Assembly (NCBI RefSeq): GCF_902635505.1
Contig: NC_045427.1
Coordinates: 213,728,422-213,792,421, forward strand
From: Sarcophilus harrisii
Taxonomy: Eukaryota > Chordata > Mammalia > Dasyuromorphia > Dasyuridae
DNA length: 64,000 bases
Direction: 5' to 3'
Shown here: positions 1-12,500 of the stretch, one piece after another
Layout: each line of letters starts with the position of its first letter
Position numbering within the stretch: position 1 is the stretch's first letter
Made by a program: the position numbers and the translations under genes
The notes under the pieces: generated by a model
What the model was told of the DNA's origin: nothing
Database searches by the model: none
What the model saw: only the letters and a program-made list of their open reading frames with translations

Positions 1-81
1 TTTGTTATTGGGCCTTCATTCCTCCCCCAGCTCTCCTCCTGACTTCCTAGACTTCAAAGCCATGAACCCAAAGTAGGTTCC

Positions 82-185
82 CTTTAAGATTATCACTCTG
101 AAACTGTGTCCCTTTTGATCCGTGATCCCTTTTGGAGTCAGCCCCTCCTGGGGAAGGCATATCCCCCCAGATAAGTTTTCTTCAT
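82..185 (+). repeat. LTR-like fossil fragment A
   Basis: In GCKR intron 12. The stretch shares a long run of words with 1155-1245 (the core ATTATCACTCTGAAACTGTG, then a TTTTGATC-GTGATC block and CCCCCAGATAAGTT). Fragment B carries LTR-like 3' features, so this is read as a partial LTR of the same old endogenous retrovirus family. It is broken and clearly incomplete. The family name is not known to me. Confidence 0.45.
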
Positions 186-227
186 AGTCCCACCCCCAGC
201 TTCTCAATCCTTTTGTGAGTTGTTTGC

Positions 228-340
228 TGCCATTAGAATGTAAGCTTCTTAAGGGCACGTTCAGCCTTTGGTTTTGTTTGTCTCTGTATCTGCATCACTT
301 GACACAGTGTTGTCTCATTGCAAATGCTTAATTCAGGTCA
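228..340 (+). repeat. L2-like 3' tail
   Basis: The order of words (TAGAATGTAAGCTTCTTAAG, then a general 'tctctgtatctgcat' tail and an 'aatgctta' end) matches the 3' end of L2 LINEs. From 340 to 960 I see only unremarkable intron sequence. Confidence 0.5.
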
Positions 341-968
341 GTTGCCTTGCCTTGCCTAAAAACCCTTCACTCTCAACAAATTCCTATACCTCCCTATGAA
401 CTCTCCTGCCATCCCCTGGGTTCTCCCAGTGGGCATGACTCTTCTCCAGCCCATCTCTATCTCTCCAATTTTTATCTTCCCCATCAGCTTCCAACCTGGG
501 CAACAATTTCTTCCTTCTGATTAAACATGTCACTATGATCACCAATTAGGAAGCCTCGAACATCTTGGAAATCTAATAAGTTTAGAAGAGAAACAGTTAT
601 TTGTGTCAGATTTTAAAAGTTTGTCATAAGAGCATGAAAGCATATGAACATAGAGAAGGGAGCAGACTTCAAGATCTGAGACTTGGGACTGGAATAGGAT
701 AAGAAAACAGGGATCCAAACCTGGAAGAACATGGGATGATAGGGAGAAATACTTAATAATTCTTGAAACTTGGACTGTGCATTAATACAGTTAGAGGATT
801 GGATTGAGTTAAGAGAGCATCTATTGGATAGGAGCTTCAGGTTAGATAAGGGTAAGAGAAATGTTGGGTTAGGAGCCCCACTGGATTGAGGAAAGAAAAG
901 TGTTGGAATGAGGAGGTAGATGGTGTTAGCAAGGTAGATTAGTCAGGCAGGCTGGACTGGAACCCCAC

Positions 969-1066
969 CTGCACCAAAAGTGTGAATGCACTCCACTCCA
1001 TCCATGATGGCAATAATACCTAGAGTCTGCCAACCAACCAGGTACACTCGACCCTTCTTCTGCAGA
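969..1066 (-). CDS. GCKR: GCKR coding exon 12, last in window
   Basis: Completes Ser323 and encodes residues 324-355 (LQKKGRVYLVGWQTLGIIAI to CIHTFGA), including Glu348 of the ligand site. It ends with the first base of an expected Asp codon at donor gtgggg. Confidence 0.95.
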
Positions 1067-4000
1067 CTGGAAACAGTCAGAAATTAGTAGAGTTATTTCA
1101 AAAGTTAGAAAATTTGAGAACATATTGAAGTGGGATGAATTTAAGATTATCATTCTAAAACTCTGTTCCCTTGAAGATTATCACTCTGAAACTGTGTTCC
1201 CTTTTGATCTGTGATCTCTTTGGAGTCTCCCCCCAGATAAGTTATCTTTCAGGGATGCCAGACCCTTTGATTCAATTAGAAATCCTGGTCAAAAAGCAAC
1301 CCTTTGAAGTGTTGTTAATACCAATAGGAGATCTGGGCTGGATACTGATTAAGCATCCAGGCCTGGGAACCTTGGCTTCTTGAAGCCTCAAGACTCCTTT
1401 TTAAAGGACAATGAAAACTCACTCTTTGCAGAAAGTCCAAGTAGCTTGCTAGGACTCTGCCCACTGAGAAAGCATGTCTTCTCAGTGCCAACCTCCATTT
1501 CCCTAATAGGACTTTACTACTAAAGAAATCAGTCTCTTAGCAGAACTGGCTTCCTGTCCAACAATAAACTTTCATTTTTGCCAATTAATAATTCGGGGTT
1601 TCATGAATTCTTTCATGAAGAACCTTTGTGCCGACCATAAAGGGATTTTAACAATTCTCTGACTGCCACTAACCTCATCATTATCACTATAGAAAAATTC
1701 AGACAGAGAGAAGGAGGGGGAGGGGAAGAGAGACAGAAGACAGAAGACAGAGACAGAGAGAGGGAGAGAAAGAGGGAAGGAGGGAAAAAGAGAGAGACAA
1801 TGCTAGTCAAGCACAGAAGAAACAACCGAGGTTTCCCCCTCCTCCACTTCCCCCAAAAAAAAGAAACCAAAAAAAGATCACCATTATCCAAGAAGAGAAA
1901 AGGAAGGGCTTTTATAACACCCACCTTCCTTAGTCACCCCCTTGTAGATTCACAGTGCTCCCCTTAAATTTGTATTGGGCCTGGTTCACACCATTTTAAA
2001 CCTGTCTGGTCATCACCTGGTGCTTGCCTGCTTCATCAGTGATGCAATCTTGGGGCCTTGGCTGTAGGTGACTTTATGTGCTCGTTCAAAAGTTCTCAAG
2101 ATCTCCAGGAGACAACTAGGGGAAGTGAAAGACAGCTCCTTTCCAGCTCTAGAACGCCCAAAAGTTCCCAGGCTTTGCCTTATCCCTATAATAGCTTTCT
2201 TGATAAGATCCCTCTCTAAGAATGGAATCCTTCCCCAAGGGAAGCATGATTTCCAAATAGATACAGGTAGCCAGACCTTAAAGGAGTAGTTGGTCAGGCT
2301 GACAACAGGAAGAGCAGAAGAAACCTTGGATTGCTAGCCAACAGAGAGGACATGAGAGGAACTTCCTGGGAGCTGGGGGGGAGATGGCAGAGACCCTCGG
2401 GACACATCATTTGATGCTGAGAAGGTGCTGATCCCACCTTAGCACCTCTAAGATACCCTAACAAGTAGAGATATGGTCTAAAACTACTCTGAACCATCTG
2501 ACCTTGATCTTGAGTCATTCTAGGTCAAAAGTTTTCCCCAGAAATCGGATTCCTTCTGGATACTCCATAGGTTTGTGTCTGCCCTTAAACAGGCCCTGTG
2601 TTTGGGTTAGGATCTCGGGAATCCTGAGGGACCTTTGGAACCAAATCAGGCTCTGCAGCTCCCCAGAGGGAGCATTATCCATTTGAACAGAATGATCTGC
2701 ATGAGGTCAAGGACTGTATTGTCTTTGTGTCTTTAATGCCTGGGACAGTACTTTAGTCTGGCAGAGATTGAATATGCAGGTGTTGGGTTGAGCTGAAGGC
2801 TCACCTGCTGAGCCATCTTGCTTTCCAAGCTCTCTCCTGGGCCACGGAACTGTGCTTGCCCGCTCCTATGTTCCTTCCCTCTCCCACCTTCTCTCTGGCC
2901 CCCTCCTAAACCTCGTGGGGCCTCCCCCGGCTGCCTACCTGCGCCGGGCTCCCATGTCCCTCTCCACAGTGTGGTGTGCTGCCAAGAGCAGCGTTTCCAG
3001 CAGGATCTTGGTAGCACTTCCTCCCTTCATTCTGGAGGAACCGCTGAGTCCTTCGGGCTGAGGGGGAAAGCACAGGGAAAGATTGGGAGAGGCAAAAAAC
3101 AAGCAAAACCCTAATTGGCCCAGAGATACTAAAGGGACCCAGGAGAGATGGATGTCAGGGTGACCTGAGGTAGCCATTTTGCCCAACCTTGCTGCCAAAA
3201 GAAAAAACCGGCAAGATGGGAGTGGGAGGTGGGCAGAAAGGGGGAGGAGAAGGGGGAGTGGGTCAGAAAATCCCAAATTCTCCAGCTTTCCCCCACAAAG
3301 GAGACAAAACTGCGCCTCAGGGCAAGCAGAGAAGAAGGGCCAGAAACACGCAGAAGTCGGGCCTCCTGGGCCATTGGAGATAGTGTGAAACGCCTCTAGG
3401 CTAGCTTCTCGAAACTACCCCAGAGAGCCCTGGAGGTAGCCGGGTTCCTGCCTCAGCTACAGGAACTTTCACTTCCCAGATCTGGGGGGAATCCAGGGTC
3501 TCAGTAGTGGATTGAAGGGACCCCTGCTGATAAGGAATAGGGGGCCCAGCTGTGCTGCTAAGAGGCCATCCTGGGCCAAAAGGAGCCGGCAGACTCCTGG
3601 TGAATGCAGAAGCAGTGGGGCAGGGACTGCTGGCTGGGACACTTATAGGAGAGCGGGGCTCTTGGTCTGGGGTTTCAGGCCACAGGGGAGAACCAAAGGA
3701 GGGCCTGAGACCAAAGGCACCCATTGTCCCCACTCCCACTGCAAGACTAGAGGTGTTTGCACCAACAAAGTCTTGCTTGAAAAATAATTAGCAGCAAAGG
3801 AGAAATAACTCAACTATAGAAAGTTACTATGGGAATTGAGAAGACCAGGGTTCATCTTCAAAGGAGGAGACCGAAGTTAAAAAAAAAAATAAAATAAAAC
3901 CTCTCTTACCTCACAGAGTTACACTAAATAGTTAACTGCCCAAAAAAAGACTTTAAAAATCAAATGAGAGAAATTAGGGGGGAAATAAAAAGAAAAACAA

Positions 4001-7000
4001 GAAGATTATGAAAAGAAAGTCAACCAAGTGAAAAAGGACATCCATAATCTTAAAGAAAAAAGAGATGACTTTGAAAAGTAGAGGAGCAGCGAGGTGGCGC
4101 AGATAGAGTACTGGCCTTAAAGTCAGGAGAACCTGAGTTCAAATTTGGCCTCAGACACTTAATATTACTTTTTTTTAAATTAAAACTTTTTATTTACAAA
4201 ATACATGCATGGGTAATTTTTCCAACACTGACCCTTGCAAAACCTTTTGTTCCAAATTTTCCCCTCCTTCTCCCCACCTCTCCCCTAGCCGGCAGGTAGT
4301 CCAAAACATATTAAATATGTTGAAATACATGTTAAATCCAATATATGTATACATATGTATACAGTTATCTTTCTGCACAAGAAAAATCAGATCAAGAAGG
4401 AAGAAAAAGAAAAACCAAGAAAGAAAACAATGCAAGCAAATAACAAAAGAGAGAGTAAGAATACTATGTTGTGTTCCACACTCTGTTCCCACAGTTCTCT
4501 CTCTGGGTGTAGATGGCTCTCTTCATCACTGAGCAATTGGAACTGGTTTGAATCATTTCATAGCCACTTAATACTTCCTAGCTGTGTGACCCTGAGCAAG
4601 TCACTTAACCCCAATTGTCTCAACAACAACAAAAAATAAAAAAGAAAGAAAAAGAAAATTAGAATTGGACAAGGAGAAGTTAGTGAAAGAGACCAAGAAA
4701 TAACAAAACAAAATATAAAAAATGAAAAAATAGAAGAGAATGTGAAACATCTCAAAAGAAAACAATAGATCTGGAGAACAGATTAAAAAGAGAAAGTGTA
4801 AGAATAATTGGATTATCTGAAAGCTACAACCCAAAAAAAGAACCTTGATACAATAACCCAAGAAATCATTTTTTAAAATTGTCTTGAAGTGATAGAACAA
4901 GAAGGGAAAGTTGAAATAGGAAAAAAAAAATCCACCAATCACCACCTGAAAGAGATCCTACAAGGAAAACATATAGGAACATCATTGCTAAATTTTAAAA
5001 CCCACAGATCAAAGAGAACATTTTACAAGTAACAACAACAAAAACCAAATCAAATATGCTGGAGTCACAGTTAGAATAATGTAAGACATCAGCAGCTATA
5101 ATAAAAGACTATAGTTTTTGGAATACTATATATTGAAGATCAAAAGAACTAGGGTTACAGCTGAAAACTAACCATAATTCTGAATGGAAAAAAATTTAAT
5201 ATTCAACAAATTGCCAGACTTTCAGGATTTTGTTGCAAGAAACCTTGAACTTAATAGAAAAACTGACATATAAGACACAATGAGAAATATAAGGTAAACA
5301 TCAACGACTAATTTCAAGGGATTCAATAAGAACAAACTATGTTTTATACATGGAAATGTAAACCATATGTCTAATATTGTCATTAAGAATTAGGTAGTTC
5401 AAAAGAAAGACTGGGGTAAAACTGAATATGATATAATTCTAAGAAGCAAAATTGTGTAGAAGAAGGTAAAAATAATAATTATGTTATACAAATGAGCTAC
5501 AATAGCAAGAACTAATACAGAGAAATTGGATATGGGAGGTGGAGTGGTAGCTTTGCAATCACACTCCCATTGGAAATGGCTTAAAGAGGGAACAATACAT
5601 ATATATCTAAAAGGATATAAAATCTTTCCAAATTTATAAAGAAATAAGAGAGGAAAGGAATAGGGTAAGATCTATTTAGAAGAGTGTGTAGATTAATTGG
5701 AAATGAGATAAAGAAGGAGGGAAAGGGTTAGGGAAAGGGATAAAGTGGAGATTCCTGGGGAGGAGGATTAGTAATACCAAAATAGATATTAAAGTAATGT
5801 AGAAAAGGCAGTAGGGATAGGAAACAAGAGGTACACACAAACACAATAATAATAATCAGAAGTAGAATTTATTAGGGAAAAAAAGCAAAGGTAATAATCA
5901 TTGATCTCAAACAAAGTTAAAATTAAAATAATCAAAAGAGAAAAATAGAGATACTATAGTGTATATATATATATGTATATATATGCATACATATATATAT
6001 ACTATAGTATCTCTATTCTATATAGCATATATATAGTATATATATATATATATATGTCAGCCATATCAATATTATTTTAGACTATTCAAAATAGCTAGAT
6101 ACTATAGGGATGAAATATTGCTGTGGCATAAGAAATAATGAATTAGTAGATTTTGAAAAATTTGGAAAGACTTGGATCTAAGAAGAATGATGTTATACAT
6201 CTTCCGAAAAACAGAGGGCAAACAAGCATAGTACAACCTTACACAGAAATATATGAATGTATGTCTATATATGTGCATGATTATAGGTATCTATGTATAT
6301 GTAGGTATAGTTATGTGTATATGCACATGTATATAGATATATGTGTATTATATATGTTTGTATATATATACATATATATACACACACATAAATATATTTA
6401 TACTTAACTATAGCCTGTATGGGTGGAAGAGGGAAGTAAAAAGTACATAATAGAGAACAAAAGAAAACCTACAAAAAAGATGTATAGTTCTGAATACAAT
6501 GTCTTCTATTATTATATACACTTGTTTGAAATAGAAATTTACTGTTATACATTTTAAATCTTCCCTTATGTTCTTCTTTGCACATAACCATGTTTTTTCT
6601 ATTTAAGTTTTAAACAAATAAATACATTTTTAAAAAATGATGATGGGAGAGAGAAGGAAAGAGGAAAAGAGACAGAGACAGAGAGAAAGAGACATTCAGA
6701 CAGACAGAGAGACAGAGAAAGCTAGAGAGAGAAAGAAAAAACGAGAGAGAGACAGAGAAAGAGAGAGATAAAGGAGAGAGAGAGAATGGATTCCTTTTTG
6801 TTGGAAACAGTGAACCTATGGGGCAGCTAGATGGCACAGGGGATACAATACCAGCTTTGAAGTCAGGAGGACCTGAGTTCAAATCCATCCTTAGATAATT
6901 AACACTCACTAGCTGTGTGATTCTAGGCAAGTCGCTTAATTCCAACTGCCTCACCGAAAGATGGAAATGGTGTCTCTAGAGGAAGAGTATTATGCTGGAA

Positions 7001-9466
7001 ATGGTTAGCTTTCACATTAAAAAACTATTCTTCTCCTTCCTTCCCCCTTTGTTTTTTTGTTCTCTTTTTTCATCTAAAAACTGTTGTTTCACATGCATAG
7101 GGTAGGTAATGATATCACATCAATAGTCGCTCCATACACTTAGCAAACATAGCAAAGTAGGGAGAAATCTAGATTGAGACAAAAATAAAGCTGGATGATG
7201 GCCAAGGTACAAGTTAGAGAAGATCCAAGATACCTCAGGGAAGAGTGTGGGAGCCCAGGAGGCTCAAGAAAGACTTTCTCCAGTTTGATAGAGGGAAGCA
7301 GAAAGAGTGGGAACATATAGGTGTGCACTATTTTTAAAAACACATTTATGTGAGGATCCAAACTGAGAAGGTGAATTCATTTTTGGGGGCTGAACTTGTG
7401 ATTTCACTGGTGTAAGGAATTTCAGATGAGGCAGCAATAAAGCAAATCTGACCCTGCTTGAAATTTGGAGGTTGCCTGGGTCACTGAAACATTAAGTGTT
7501 TGCCTTGTGGTATAAGTTAGAGGTGCGACTGGAACCCAGGTTTTCCTGACTGAGGCCATCTCTGTATCCATTATCTGACTTAGTGGTTATTTATATTATA
7601 TTGACCAATTTTTCTATAGGGATTAACAACCTTAATTAAGAGTGTCATTTTACTAATGTAGCCTATGATTTAACATTTTCATAATATTCTCTTCATTGGT
7701 AGAGAATGATAATTGGAGGCACAAAAAGTAACATATCTGGTTTTCAGGAAGTAGGGAGGGAGTCAGTGTTACACTAATAACAATCATTAATAGAAAGATT
7801 AAAAGGGAGAAGTGAGAAATAGAACTAAAGTATTAGATATTGGCTGTTCATTGAAAGGGAAACTAGATCGTGCAGTGAATAGAGTGCTAGGCCTGAAAGT
7901 CACCACAACCTGAATTCAAATCCTGTCTAAGACATTAACTAGCTAGATGACTCTGGGCAAATCACAGAACTCTGATTGCCTCAGTTTCCTCATCTGTAAA
8001 ATGAGCTGGAGAAGGAAATGACAAACCACTCCAATATCTTTGCCAAGAAAATCCCAAATGGATCACAAAGAGCCAAACATGACTGAACAAAAACAATCTA
8101 ATTGAGAATCAGAAATAAAGATTAAAATATCTAGAAAGTTAAAATGGGAGTGACTATAAAACACATCTTTTTCAATAATTCAATTGATGCTCAACTTTTC
8201 ATAAAATGAGGAATCACTGTCCTCCAAATGTGGACATTTCAGAACAGCTTGAAGAGCACACAGATTTATGTGTAAGTGGAAAGTTTAAAGAAGGCAGATA
8301 ATAATCCCAAAAGGGGGCGAGGGCCCAGGCAGAGGAAGAAAGAAGATAGAGAGAGCTTACTCCAATTGCAGGGTTGAGCACAAAAGCTTTCTGCTTCTCT
8401 TGTAGCTTCTGCATCCGTTGTGCAATTTCACGGAATGTAGAATTCCAGTCCTCAATGGGATCATTTCTGGGCCCAAAAAGACAGAAGTTTGACGGGTGGA
8501 AGTGAATGACTGGGGTCAGATGTAAGGTTTCTGTTTTGACTTTCCATGGCAGCACTATGTTCCCAAGCCTCTCTAGCATTTGGTCCAGTAGGGAGCCATT
8601 ACAATAATAAGTAGGGGCCACCCTGCCGAGCTATGGGCATTGTGTTGCCCTGGCCACATGTATACTCTGTGTGTGTGTTCACTCCTCCTACCGCACTGTG
8701 CATGTGTGAGGGAAGTGAGCCCCAGGATTATGAAGGGAACATTTTGTCACTCTGTGCCATTTCAGTAAATGCCTTTGCTTTGAGTTCATTGTAACCACTA
8801 GCTGACATCCAAAGCAAACCTAGCTGGAGAACTATAGTTTTTAGGAATGTGGACCCACAGAATAGAGCAGCTTTTCCCCAGGGAATTCAACCTTCAAAAA
8901 TAAGTTGAGAGGAGGGAGTCCAAAGAGGCACTACACTGAAACAGGAAACATTTTTAAAAGCACAGCTACTCAAAAGAACCCTCATGTGATGGAAAGACAG
9001 GGCCTACAATAGCTTGCAACGTGATCTTGGGGGAAATTTTTGTAAATCCAGCTCCTAATACAGTGCCTTGAATTTAATAAGCATCTGAAAATATTTGCTT
9101 AATAGAAATAAATGGAAATAATTTAACTTCTGGGAGTCTCAGTTTCTTGATCTGTAAAATGAAGACATTAATAATACTTGAATCACCTTCCTCAGAGTCA
9201 TTCCAAAGATCAAATAAAATAATGTATATAAAGTAATTTGTAATGTGAGTTATTATAAGTGCTTCTACTATGATCACTACTAATCTAATAATATCTTTGC
9301 ATTTCCAATCCTAAAGATCACCCTGCTCATCTTATTCACTGCCAATGCTGTGACTGTGTAGCTAGCCATATCCTCTGGATAGCTCTTGCAAGATCAGGAT
9401 CATAAGAATATTAAAAATATTATTAGATATTAGAAATACTATACTGTGTCAGGCCCATACAGACAA

Positions 9467-9514
<48 letters not shown>

Positions 9515-12500
9515 GAAAATCTGTGAATACTGAAATATACTACTAGTGATGAGAAAACTATTGAAGGACTAACAGTAAAGATTAGGGTCTACTGGATAGA
9601 GACATCTTCCTTCATTTAATTAAAGTGGGAGCAAATTATAAAGTGTTAAAAAGGTATAGAATATGTATATATGAATAAATGTTTGTTAAATAAATGAACT
9701 AATGGATAAATAAACATATGAGTATGTGAATGAATGAATTAGGCTGTCTTTGGCTACATGGGCATGAATTATCAAACTGAATTGAAAAAATAATTATGTA
9801 AAGGGTTAATAGACATAATGAATATCCCTTAATATTGGCAATGAATAATAATAATGATGAATGATGTCATTGAAAATGTGAAAGAAAAATAATAATTATC
9901 TTCCATTATATTATCCATTAATTTATTTCACCCTTTCCTGAAGTTACATTTTCCACATTCATGGATTTACTACCTGCTATATTAAATAGTTTATCATGTG
10001 AGTAGTTCCCTGTGTAATTTGTTGCCAAGGTTCCTCAATTTTATTTTTATACCATCTCTCAAATATGTTCCTTTCTCTGCTTTGACACTACCAACCCACT
10101 CTGGTAGAGGTGCTTGTCAATTCATGCCTGAACTAGAGCAATGGCCTGCTTTTTGTTTTTCCTGCCCCAAGTCTCTCCGCACTCCAATCCATCCTCCACT
10201 CAGCTGTCAAAGTGCTTCCTAAAACACAGGTCTGACCATGTTATCCCCCTTCGTAATCAATACAAGGGGCAAGTCCTCCAGCATTCAAAACCCTTCATAA
10301 CCTGCTCCACCTCCACCACTTTTTCTATCTTCTTACATCTTACCCCCCAATACCCTGAGATCCAGTGACCCTGGCCTCTTTGTTGTTCCTCAGACAAGAC
10401 CCTCCATCTCCCAGTGCTGGGCATTTTCATTAACTATACTCCGTACCTGAAATGCTCTCCCTTCTCATGGATTTCTTTCAATTCTAGCTAAAACCCCACC
10501 TTCTAGAGGAAGCCTTTCCAATCCCCCTTAATTCTAATGTCTTCCCTCTAATGATTTCCCCCCATTTTTGCTGTATATAGTTTGTTTCTATATCTGTCTT
10601 GTTTCCACCATTAGTCTGTGGGCTCCTTGAGAGCAGGTTCCAGCCTAACAGTGGAAACAAGATAGATATAAAAACATTTAAATAAATGTCTTTTGAAATG
10701 ACTAGCATAACTTCAGGAGATGCAAAGCCCATTTCATAAGTAGACAAAGTAGGCTTTACCTACATAGTAAACTTATTTGCCCATGAACACCACTTGATAT
10801 TTTAAATTTCCTTCAGTAATATTTTCTAAATTAAATCAATTTAAGATTAATTTATGTTAATAAATGTCTTCTTTTAAATTATGTAAACCCTTGGGGAGGT
10901 TAAAAGTATTAGTCATTTACATGTGAGTGTAAATTAGACTAGACTGGAGTATTTGAGAGTTAGAAAGGACTACTAGCCCTGCCTAATTCAGGAATCACTT
11001 CTTTTTTTTTTTTTTTTTTTTTTTTTGGTCAAGGCAATTGGGGTTATTTGCTCAGTTATTAGCTTACACAGCTAAGAAGTGTTAAATGTCTGAGGCTGAA
11101 TTTGAACTCAAGTCCTCTTGTCTCCAGGATGGACATTCTAGCCTCTGTACTATCTAGCTGCCTCTATAGGAATCACTTCTACATGGTACCTAATGACTAA
11201 TCATCTAGCCTCAGAGTACTTATAAAAATAGGGAGTTTATTAATCTAGGAATCAAATCATACTAAAAGTTCAATGGGTTTCTTTTCTCCAATAACTAGTT
11301 GAGCTCTTCCCCAACCACCAAGACCTAATAACAGATCAGAAAGACCTGAAAATGCAATTAGCCCCTCTCCCTTCAAGAAATGCACCCCAGTCTCACCTAC
11401 CATAAGCTTTCACCTTTTCAGGTGAAAGATTCCTGATGTTTCTATTCAGAAGACTCACCTAGCCATGTTTACTGGATTGAACCCGACCAGAACAGGCAAG
11501 AAAATGTCTGAATTATTCATACAGAAATCCATCTGACCAGCCACAAAAGGAGCCTAAGACGAGGTAAGAGAATGAGGGAAAATGAATAAAGAAGAGAAAA
11601 CAAATTTTTTTTTAAAAAATTAAGTAGACGTAAACTAGACTATAAGCTCCCAGAAGAGAGAGATTTCATTTTATATTTCTAAATCCATAGATATAGCTAG
11701 ATGTCTAGCTAAACACAAGCACCAAAGTAGGCATAAAATCAATACCTACAGAATAATGCAATTATTCAATGATGTGTGTGGTTCTCACATTCACAGAATT
11801 GGGACAGAATTAATGGGATGAAGGACCAAGTACATCAATAAGTCAAGTATCCATGATTTCACAGATGTGGGAACTTCCTCTACCATATGCAAAGCATTAT
11901 AGGACTAAACAGTAATCTTACCTCAGATAGCTTTTTAAACTTCTCTTAATCTTAGGTTCCTCATCCATAAAATGTGAGTAATAAAATTAAATGAGATAGC
12001 AGATGTAAATTACTCTGCAAACTTATGGTCTTAGATAATGATCTAAAGCTCAGAACCAAAGGTAGGATTTGGACCCAAGCCTTTCCTGACACCTACTTAA
12101 GCACTCTATCCATTGTACTTAAATCTTTCTGAAATCTTGAGATCATGTTAATGCTGTCTATTATCTTCTTCCAGACCTCAGATCCATCCTCTTCCTCATT
12201 ATCTCCCCACCCCCATCCTCCTTACAAAACCTTTCCATTCCACTCCTTTATTTATACTCACAGAGAGTCCAACAGAAATGCCAATAACAATCACTCGTTT
12301 CTTTCCTGCAGTGACCTAGAAGAGACAGGAGGGTATCATGGTTTCTGGGGTACTTGGAGGAGGTCCCTACCTTGGATAAGGAGACCCACATCTTGGAAGT
12401 TCAGGGGGTGCAAGAAAGGACACAAATGAGAGAAGGTGATATGGTCAAGAGCTTTTGTCCATCCAATGCATCTGAGGTTGGCTGTCTCTGACCTTCTTCA

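Larger units (their letters stand above)
3990..6190 (+). mobile_element. Old L1 LINE, ORF1 and inter-ORF part, broken by later insertions
   Basis: In GCKR intron 9. The stretches 4000-4082 and 4655-5320 follow the A-rich marsupial L1 ORF1 order: coiled-coil-like AGAA repeats, then an AATAATTGGATTATCTGAAAG block, then a CACCACCTGAAAGAGATCCT block. The stretch 5320-6190 resembles the L1 inter-ORF region and a 3' fragment. All frames are heavily decayed. A SINE, itself split by another L1 3' end, sits inside at 4083-4654, and a TA-rich palindrome lies at 5946-6015. Confidence 0.7.

Noticed and set aside
1690-1800. GA-rich tract as a possible regulatory or CRISPR-like array
   Set aside because: There is no regular spacer structure. 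It is simple purine repeat, as are 6640-6790 and 16561-16635.
6820-6960. tRNA-like heads of the SINEs as tRNA genes
   Set aside because: A tRNA-like A/B-box order is present, but there is no complete cloverleaf, and each is followed by a SINE body and an A-rich tail.
8214-8621. 135-codon minus-strand frame
   Set aside because: Only its middle part is real, being GCKR exon 9 (8466-8361). The rest runs into intron on both sides.
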